Positions 58,654 to 64,000 of a stretch of DNA of 64,000 nucleotides are shown in pieces. This stretch comes from Pseudomonas alcaliphila JAB1 (GTDB lineage: Bacteria > Pseudomonadota > Gammaproteobacteria > Pseudomonadales > Pseudomonadaceae), in contig NZ_CP016162.1 of the NCBI RefSeq assembly GCF_001941865.1, positions 4,463,501-4,527,500 on the forward strand, in the 5' to 3' direction. The translations under genes were made by a program, and so were the position numbers. Below the pieces are notes generated by a model that saw nothing but the letters and a program-made list of their open reading frames with translations, was not told where the DNA came from and did not search any database. The number at the start of each line of letters is the position of its first letter. Position 1 is the stretch's first letter.

Positions 58654-59066
58654 CACATCACCGTCCGCTTAACAAAGGTGGTGGCGAGCGGCAGCTTTGC
58701 AGCAGCCAGGGCGAAAGCCTCACGCGCCAGCTCTTCGGAAACGCCTTCGATCTCGTACAGGACTTTGCCTGGCTGGATCTGGGCTACCCAATATTCGACG
58801 CCACCCTTACCTTTACCCATCCGCACTTCGAGAGGCTTCTTGGTAACCGGCTTGTCCGGGAATACGCGAATCCAGATCTTGCCGCCACGTTTTACGTGAC
58901 GAGTCAGAGCACGACGAGCGGACTCGATCTGACGGGCGGTGAGACGACCGCGGGCTACAGACTTCAGCGCGAACTCGCCGAAGCTGACCTTGCTACCGCG
59001 CTGAGCCAGACCACGGTTGTGGCCGGTCATCTGCTTGCGGAACTTCGTACGCTTTGGTTGCAACAT
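58653..59066 (-). CDS. rplP: 50S ribosomal protein L16
   Basis: A 137-residue protein near the A-site and peptidyl transferase centre, [20 protein letters not shown] at the start and [20 protein letters not shown] in the middle. It follows rpsC by 12 bp. Confidence 0.98.
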   Translation of the reverse strand: MLQPKRTKFRKQMTGHNRGLAQRGSKVSFGEFALKSVARGRLTARQIESARRALTRHVKRGGKIWIRVFPDKPVTKKPLEVRMGKGKGGVEYWVAQIQPGKVLYEIEGVSEELAREAFALAAAKLPLATTFVKRTVM

Positions 59067-59078
59067 GATGCGTACTCC

Positions 59079-59765
59079 TTATTTCTTAGCAGCTTTACGA
59101 GGAGCGGGCGCTTGCGGCTTCAGCTCTTCAGTGCGGCCACCAATGACCTCACCCTTGAAGATCCAAACCTTGACGCCGATCACACCGTAAGTGGTGTGCG
59201 CTTCGTAGGTGGCGTAATCGATATCTGCACGCAGGGTGTGCAGGGGCACACGACCTTCGCGATACCACTCGGTACGGGCGATTTCAGCGCCACCAAGACG
59301 ACCACTCACCTGGATCTTGATGCCCTTGGCACCAATGCGCATGGCGTTCTGTACAGCGCGCTTCATGGCGCGACGGAACATTACGCGACGCTCCAGCTGC
59401 TGAGCTACGCTCTGTGCAACCAGCATACCGTCGAGCTCCGGCTTGCGGATCTCTTCGATGTTGATGTGCACCGGCACACCCATTTGCTTGGTCAGGTCCT
59501 GACGCAGCTTCTCAACATCTTCACCTTTCTTGCCGATCACGATGCCGGGACGAGCGGTGTGGATGGTGATGCGTGCGGTTTGAGCCGGGCGAGCGATGTC
59601 GATACGGCTAACGGACGCGCTTTTTAGTTTGTCTTGCAGGTATGCACGAACCTTCAGGTCGGCGTTCAGGTAGTCGGCGTAAGTGCGACCATCTGCATAC
59701 CAAACCGAAGTGTGATCCTTGACGATTCCCAGGCGGATGCCAACGGGATGTACTTTCTGACCCAT
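59079..59765 (-). CDS. rpsC: 30S ribosomal protein S3
   Basis: A 228-residue protein at the mRNA entry site, with an N-terminal KH domain ([20 protein letters not shown]) and the C-terminal [23 protein letters not shown] 59765 gives the standard start [20 protein letters not shown] although the frame opens upstream. Confidence 0.98.
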   Translation of the reverse strand: MGQKVHPVGIRLGIVKDHTSVWYADGRTYADYLNADLKVRAYLQDKLKSASVSRIDIARPAQTARITIHTARPGIVIGKKGEDVEKLRQDLTKQMGVPVHINIEEIRKPELDGMLVAQSVAQQLERRVMFRRAMKRAVQNAMRIGAKGIKIQVSGRLGGAEIARTEWYREGRVPLHTLRADIDYATYEAHTTYGVIGVKVWIFKGEVIGGRTEELKPQAPAPRKAAKK

Positions 59766-59778
59766 CTGATCGACTCCG

Positions 59779-60111
59779 TTACTTGTCCGCAACCTTGACA
59801 GTGATATGGCAAGACCGCTTGACGATGCGATCAGCACGGCCTTTGGCACGCGGCATGATGCGCTTAAGCGAACGCCCTTCGTTGACGAAAACGGTGCTGA
59901 CCTTCAGGTCATCAACGTCTGCGCCTTCGTTGTGCTCGGCGTTGGCAACGGCCGACTCCAGCACTTTCTTCATGATCTCGGCGGCTTTCTTGCTGCTGAA
60001 AGCCAGCAGGTTGAGCGCTTCGCCCACCTTCTTCCCGCGGATCTGGTCGGCGACCAGGCGAGCTTTCTGGGCGGAGATGCGAGCGCCCGACAACTTAGCG
60101 GCTACTTCCAT
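59779..60111 (-). CDS. rplV: 50S ribosomal protein L22
   Basis: A 110-residue exit-tunnel protein, [20 protein letters not shown], with the beta-hairpin [20 protein letters not shown] that lines the tunnel and bears macrolide-resistance mutations. ATG 60111 fits the family; one at 60117 is possible. Confidence 0.97.
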
Positions 60112-60122
60112 TTCCAAACCCC

Positions 60123-60398
60123 TTAACGCTTGCCTTTCTTGTCGGCAACGTGACCACGATAGGTACGCGTGCCGGCAAATTCGCCCAGTTTGTGGCCGAC
60201 CATGTCTTCGTTCACGAGGACCGGGACATGTTGACGACCGTTATGCACAGCGATGGTCAGACCGACCATCTGCGGCAGGATCATGGAACGACGCGACCAG
60301 GTCTTAACCGGTTTGCGTTCGTTCTTTTCCACCGCCGCTTCGACCTTCTTCAGTAGGTGAAGATCGATAAAAGGACCTTTTTTCAGAGAACGTGGCAC
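60123..60398 (-). CDS. rpsS: 30S ribosomal protein S19
   Basis: A 91-residue head protein, [20 protein letters not shown] and [20 protein letters not shown]. It lies 16 bp after rplB. Confidence 0.98.
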
Positions 60399-60414
60399 TG
60401 TCGTATCCCTCTAT

Positions 60415-61239
60415 TTACTTGCGACGACGGACGATCATGTTGTCGGTGCGCTTGTTAGCACGGGTTTTCGCGCCCTTGGTCGGGAAGCCCCATGGCGACA
60501 CCGGATGACGACCACCGGAGGTACGACCCTCACCACCACCGTGCGGGTGATCAACCGGGTTCATGGCAACACCACGAACGGTCGGACGAACACCGCGCCA
60601 GCGCTTGGCACCGGCCTTACCCAGCGAACGCAGGCTGTGCTCGGAGTTCGAGACTTCGCCCAGGGTCGCACGGCACTCGGAAAGGACTTTGCGCATTTCG
60701 CCGGAGCGCAGACGCAGAGTCACATAGGCACCTTCACGAGCGATCAGCTGAGCGGAAGCACCAGCGGAACGAGCGATCTGAGCACCTTTACCCGGCTTCA
60801 GCTCGATACCGTGAACGGTCGAACCTACCGGAATGTTGCGCAGCTGCAGGCTGTTGCCCGGCTTGATCGGAGCCATGATGCCCGCAATCAGCTGGTCGCC
60901 AGCAGAAACGCCCTTCGGAGCGATGATGTAGCGACGTTCGCCGTCAGCGTATTTCAGCAGAGCGATGTGAGCAGTACGGTTCGGATCGTATTCCACGCGC
61001 TCGACGGTGGCTGGGATGCCATCCTTGTCGTTGCGACGGAAGTCGACCAGACGGTAATGCTGCTTATGACCACCACCGATATGACGGGTGGTAATACGGC
61101 CATTGTTGTTACGACCACCGGACTTCGACTTTTTCTCGAGCAGCGGAGCGTACGGAGCGCCTTTGTGCAGCTCCTGATTGACCACCTTGACCACAAAACG
61201 GCGGCCAGCGGAAGTCGGTTTGCATTTAACGATTGCCAT
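60415..61239 (-). CDS. rplB: 50S ribosomal protein L2
   Basis: A 274-residue primary 23S-binding protein essential for peptidyl transferase, with [20 protein letters not shown] and the C-terminal [20 protein letters not shown] that carries the conserved His. Confidence 0.98.
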   Translation of the reverse strand: MAIVKCKPTSAGRRFVVKVVNQELHKGAPYAPLLEKKSKSGGRNNNGRITTRHIGGGHKQHYRLVDFRRNDKDGIPATVERVEYDPNRTAHIALLKYADGERRYIIAPKGVSAGDQLIAGIMAPIKPGNSLQLRNIPVGSTVHGIELKPGKGAQIARSAGASAQLIAREGAYVTLRLRSGEMRKVLSECRATLGEVSNSEHSLRSLGKAGAKRWRGVRPTVRGVAMNPVDHPHGGGEGRTSGGRHPVSPWGFPTKGAKTRANKRTDNMIVRRRK

Positions 61240-61253
61240 GATGCACCCCTTCC

Positions 61254-61553
61254 TTACTCAGCACTGCTGGTGAAATCGAGTTCTTGGCCCGGCTGAAGGG
61301 AGATAACTGCCTTCTTCCAGTCGTTACGCTTGCCCAGACCGCGAGCGGTGCGCTTGCTCTTACCCAGAACGTTCTGAGTAGTAACGCGCTCAACCTTCAC
61401 GCCGAACAGGCCTTCGACAGCCTTCTTGATTTCCAGTTTGGTCGCATCGGTAGCGACTTTGAAAACGAACTGACCTTGCTTGTCAGCCAGAACCGTGGCC
61501 TTCTCGGAGATGTGCGGGCCAAGCAGCACTTTGAATACGCGTTCCTGGTTCAT
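61254..61553 (-). CDS. rplW: 50S ribosomal protein L23
   Basis: A 99-residue exit-site protein that docks trigger factor and SRP, with [20 protein letters not shown] and [20 protein letters not shown]. It overlaps rplD by 4 bp. Confidence 0.98.
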   Translation of the reverse strand: MNQERVFKVLLGPHISEKATVLADKQGQFVFKVATDATKLEIKKAVEGLFGVKVERVTTQNVLGKSKRTARGLGKRNDWKKAVISLQPGQELDFTSSAE

Positions 61554-62152
61554 CCCAGCAGCTCCTCGAATTTCTTCACGGCCGAAACGGTGACCAGCAC
61601 CTTCTCGTACGCGATCAGGCTGACCGGATCGGAACCCTGAACGTCACGTACATCAACGTGCGGCAGGTTGCGGGCAGCCAGGTACAGGTTCTCATCGACA
61701 GCGTCGGATACGATCAGCACGTCGGTCAGGCCCAGGCCATTGAGTTTGGCCAGCAGGGTCTTGGTCTTCGGCGCATCAACGGCGAAGTCTTCGACCACGA
61801 CCAGACGGTCGGTACGAACGAGCTCAGCAAGGATGGAGCGCAGAGCTGCGCGGTACATCTTCTTGTTCAGCTTTTGATCATGGTTGCGGGTGGACGCTGC
61901 GAAGGTCACACCACCGCCACGCCAGATCGGACCACGAGTGGTACCAGCACGAGCACGACCAGTACCCTTCTGACGCCACGGGCGCTTACCGCCACCGGAA
62001 ACGTCGGAACGGGACTTCTGACCTTTGGTGCCCTGACGGCCGCCAGCCATGTAGGCTACGACTGCCTGGTGAACCAGAGTCTCGTTGTACTCGCCACCGA
62101 AGGTCGATTCCGACACTTCGATCGCCTGAGCGCCATTTACATTCAATTGCAT
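61550..62152 (-). CDS. rplD: 50S ribosomal protein L4
   Basis: A 200-residue protein with a tunnel-lining loop ([20 protein letters not shown]). In E. coli free L4 represses the S10 operon through its leader. It follows rplC by 14 bp. Confidence 0.98.
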   Translation of the reverse strand: MQLNVNGAQAIEVSESTFGGEYNETLVHQAVVAYMAGGRQGTKGQKSRSDVSGGGKRPWRQKGTGRARAGTTRGPIWRGGGVTFAASTRNHDQKLNKKMYRAALRSILAELVRTDRLVVVEDFAVDAPKTKTLLAKLNGLGLTDVLIVSDAVDENLYLAARNLPHVDVRDVQGSDPVSLIAYEKVLVTVSAVKKFEELLG

Positions 62153-62166
62153 CTCAGATTCTCCCC

Positions 62167-62796
62167 TTACGCCTTGGCAGCCGGACGAACGATAACGTCG
62201 CCGCCAGTAGCGCCAGGAACGGCACCCTTGACCAGCAGCAGATTACGCTCGGCGTCTACGCGCACGACTTCCAGGGACTGCACGGTAACGCGCTCAGCAC
62301 CCATGTGGCCGGACATCTTCTTGCCCTTGAATACGCGACCCGGGGTCTGGCACTGGCCAATGGAACCCGGAACACGGTGGGACACGGAGTTGCCGTGAGT
62401 GTTGTCCTGGCCGCGGAAGTTCCAACGCTTGATGGTACCGGCGAAGCCTTTACCTTTGGACTGACCGGTGACATCCACCAGTTGACCAGCTTGGAAAATT
62501 TCAGCGTTGATCAGATCGCCAGCCTGGTAGTCGCCTTCCTCAAGACGGAACTCCAGAACGGTACGACCTGCCGCGACGTTCGCCTTGGCGAAGTGGCCAG
62601 CTTGAGCTGCCGTGACACGCGAAGCACGACGCTCGCCAACAGTGACTTGCACTGCGCGATAGCCATCGGATTCTTCGGTTTTAAACTGGGTGACGCGATT
62701 CGGCTCGATCTCGATGACCGTAACCGGAATGGAGACACCTTCTTCGGTGAAAATACGGGTCATACCCGCTTTACGACCGACTACACCAATAGTCAT
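62167..62796 (-). CDS. rplC: 50S ribosomal protein L3
   Basis: A 209-residue protein near the peptidyl transferase centre, [20 protein letters not shown], with [20 protein letters not shown] containing the methylated Gln site. ATG 62796 fits the family; the open frame from 62829 is an extension. The 83-bp gap to rpsJ is longer than others in the operon. Confidence 0.98.
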   Translation of the reverse strand: MTIGVVGRKAGMTRIFTEEGVSIPVTVIEIEPNRVTQFKTEESDGYRAVQVTVGERRASRVTAAQAGHFAKANVAAGRTVLEFRLEEGDYQAGDLINAEIFQAGQLVDVTGQSKGKGFAGTIKRWNFRGQDNTHGNSVSHRVPGSIGQCQTPGRVFKGKKMSGHMGAERVTVQSLEVVRVDAERNLLLVKGAVPGATGGDVIVRPAAKA

Positions 62797-62879
62797 GTTG
62801 TAAACCTCATGAGTGTACGGGGCTTTCACCCGCTATGGCCGCCCATTTCAGAGCGTTACACGACTAAAACCGCCAGGTT

Positions 62880-63191
62880 TTAGCCGAGGCTGATCTGCAC
62901 TTCCACGCCTGCCGCAAGGTCAAGCTTCATCAGCGCGTCAACGGTTTTATCCGTCGGCTGGACGATGTCCAGAACACGCTTATGAGTGCGGATTTCGTAC
63001 TGATCGCGCGCGTCTTTGTTGACGTGCGGGGAGACCAGAACGGTATACCGCTCCTTACGAGTAGGCAGAGGAATCGGACCACGCACCTGAGCACCAGTAC
63101 GTTTCGCGGTTTCCACGATTTCCTGGGTAGATTGATCGATCAGGCGATGGTCAAAAGCCTTCAACCGAATACGGATTTGTTGGTTTTGCAT
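62880..63191 (-). CDS. rpsJ: 30S ribosomal protein S10 (NusE)
   Basis: A 103-residue protein, [20 protein letters not shown], with [20 protein letters not shown]. It also acts as NusE with NusB, which is encoded in the same window. It is the first gene of the S10 operon, 65 bp downstream of a near-consensus promoter. Confidence 0.98.
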   Translation of the reverse strand: MQNQQIRIRLKAFDHRLIDQSTQEIVETAKRTGAQVRGPIPLPTRKERYTVLVSPHVNKDARDQYEIRTHKRVLDIVQPTDKTVDALMKLDLAAGVEVQISLG

Positions 63192-63255
63192 TTTGACCTC
63201 AGATTCCAAGCTGCTAATCCCCACAGACGGACTACGCCCGCTCGAGGGAGGCGCA

Positions 63256-63284
63256 ATTGTACGGATGCCCCCTGGGGGTGTCAA
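63256..63284 (-). promoter_or_regulatory. Near-consensus sigma-70 promoter of the S10 operon
   Basis: On the minus strand TTGACA (63279-63284), exactly 17 bp, then TACAAT (63256-63261), 65 bp upstream of the rpsJ ATG. The spacer contains CCCCCAGGGGG. The expected leader is about 58 nt, short compared with the E. coli S10 leader. Confidence 0.85.
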
Positions 63285-63300
63285 CTTTTAACCAATCCAA

Positions 63301-63327
63301 AAGAAAAGGGCCCCGAAGGGCCCTTTT
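63301..63327 (-). terminator. Intrinsic terminator of tuf
   Basis: On the minus strand AAAAGGGCCC-TTCG-GGGCCCTTTT has a 10-bp stem closed by a stable UUCG loop, 20 bp after the tuf stop. It separates tuf from the S10 operon. Confidence 0.93.
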
Positions 63328-63346
63328 CCATACCGCGGATCGTTGA

Positions 63347-64000
63347 TTACTCGACGATCTTGGCAACCACGCCAGCACCAACGGTACGGCCGCCTTCGCG
63401 AATCGCGAAACGCAGGCCATCTTCCATGGCGATCGGCTTGATCAGGGTGACAACCATTTTGATGTTGTCGCCCGGCATTACCATCTCAACGCCTTCCGGC
63501 AGTTCGCACGAACCGGTCACGTCAGTGGTACGGAAGTAGAACTGAGGACGGTAGCCCTTGAAGAACGGGGTGTGACGACCACCTTCTTCTTTGGACAGAA
63601 CGTACACTTCAGCTTCGAACTTGGTGTGCGGCTTGATGGTGCCCGGCTTGGCCAGAACCTGACCACGCTCGACTTCATCACGCTTGGTGCCGCGCAGCAG
63701 CACGCCGCAGTTCTCACCAGCACGACCTTCATCCAGCAGCTTGCGGAACATCTCAACGCCGGTGCAGGTGGTCTTGGTGGTCGGACGCAGACCAACGATT
63801 TCGATTTCTTCCTGGATACGGACGATACCGCGCTCTACACGACCGGTAACTACAGTACCGCGGCCGGAGATCGAGAATACGTCTTCGATCGGCATCAGGA
63901 ACGGACGATCGATGGCACGAACCGGCTCAGGGATGTAGCTGTCCAGAGTTTCCACCAGGGTTTTCACCGCAGTGGTACCCATGCCGTTGTCGTCCTGGCC
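63347..64000 (-). CDS. tuf: Elongation factor Tu, 5' part outside the window
   Basis: C-terminal 217 residues of EF-Tu, which delivers aminoacyl-tRNA to the ribosome. The end of the G domain ([20 protein letters not shown]) is followed by domain 2 ([20 protein letters not shown]) and domain 3 ([20 protein letters not shown]), ending [15 protein letters not shown]. The GTPase motifs lie beyond the window edge. It precedes the S10 operon in the standard str-S10 order. Confidence 0.97.
   Translation of the reverse strand, partial: GQDDNGMGTTAVKTLVETLDSYIPEPVRAIDRPFLMPIEDVFSISGRGTVVTGRVERGIVRIQEEIEIVGLRPTTKTTCTGVEMFRKLLDEGRAGENCGVLLRGTKRDEVERGQVLAKPGTIKPHTKFEAEVYVLSKEEGGRHTPFFKGYRPQFYFRTTDVTGSCELPEGVEMVMPGDNIKMVVTLIKPIAMEDGLRFAIREGGRTVGAGVVAKIVE

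Overview
The window is a gamma-proteobacterial chromosome segment of high GC, and the protein sequences, gene order and repeat types point to Pseudomonas sensu lato, probably the mendocina/oleovorans (Ectopseudomonas) group. The genus call rests on recognising the proteins, not on a database search. There are no tRNA or rRNA genes, no CRISPR array, no transposase and no prophage. The interest lies mainly in regulation and in accessory inserts within a conserved core.

Left part (1-7.4 kb) is an aromatic catabolism island: benR (cut by the window edge), pcaR, an AEC-family carrier, a divergent ZapE/AFG1-type ATPase, pcaG, pcaH and pcaQ on the minus strand, with a divergent TSUP-family permease. 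Protocatechuate 3,4-dioxygenase (PcaHG) opens the ring of protocatechuate for the beta-ketoadipate pathway. Three regulators lie here, and I can read candidate binding sites for PcaQ (5490-5505) and PcaR (1961-1992) plus an unassigned perfect operator (6529-6546).

From 7.6 to 15.3 kb runs the isoprenoid block xseB-ispA-dxs. It is split by about 4.6 kb carrying a single-chain acyl-CoA carboxylase (BC-BCCP-CT in one polypeptide) and an epoxide-hydrolase-like protein, bounded by repeats. From 15.3 to 19.5 kb lie a cobalamin riboswitch, btuB, a BtuF-like binding protein, a small membrane protein and ribA.

From 19.8 to 28 kb the minus strand carries an aspartic protease, a solute-binding protein, pgpA, thiL, nusB, ribH, ribBA, ribC, an FMN riboswitch, ribD and nrdR. 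An 18-codon leader ORF overlaps the ribC start. A lipoprotein, a methyltransferase and the chaperone-thioredoxin cnoX follow on the plus strand.

From 30 to 43.5 kb are metal and envelope systems: a zinc locus (ZrgA-like protein, ABC ATPase, FtsX-like permease, DUF3299) behind a Zur-like box; a TonB2-type energising operon (DUF3450, TtpC-like, ExbB, ExbD, TonB, TPR) behind a Fur-like box; an OprG/OmpW porin with two FNR-like sites; two nucleotide-sugar enzymes; ssb; and an MFS transporter. From 43.6 to 49.3 kb are uvrA, a heme-less bacterial ferritin and katG.

From 49.5 kb to the end the minus strand carries the alpha, spc and S10 ribosomal operons (rplQ back to rpsJ) and the 3' part of tuf. 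The sequence shows a near-consensus S10 promoter, a terminator-promoter junction before rpsM, and an unusual 184-bp gap between rpsN and rpsH with three terminator-like hairpins and a sigma-70 promoter, suggesting that the spc operon is segmented.
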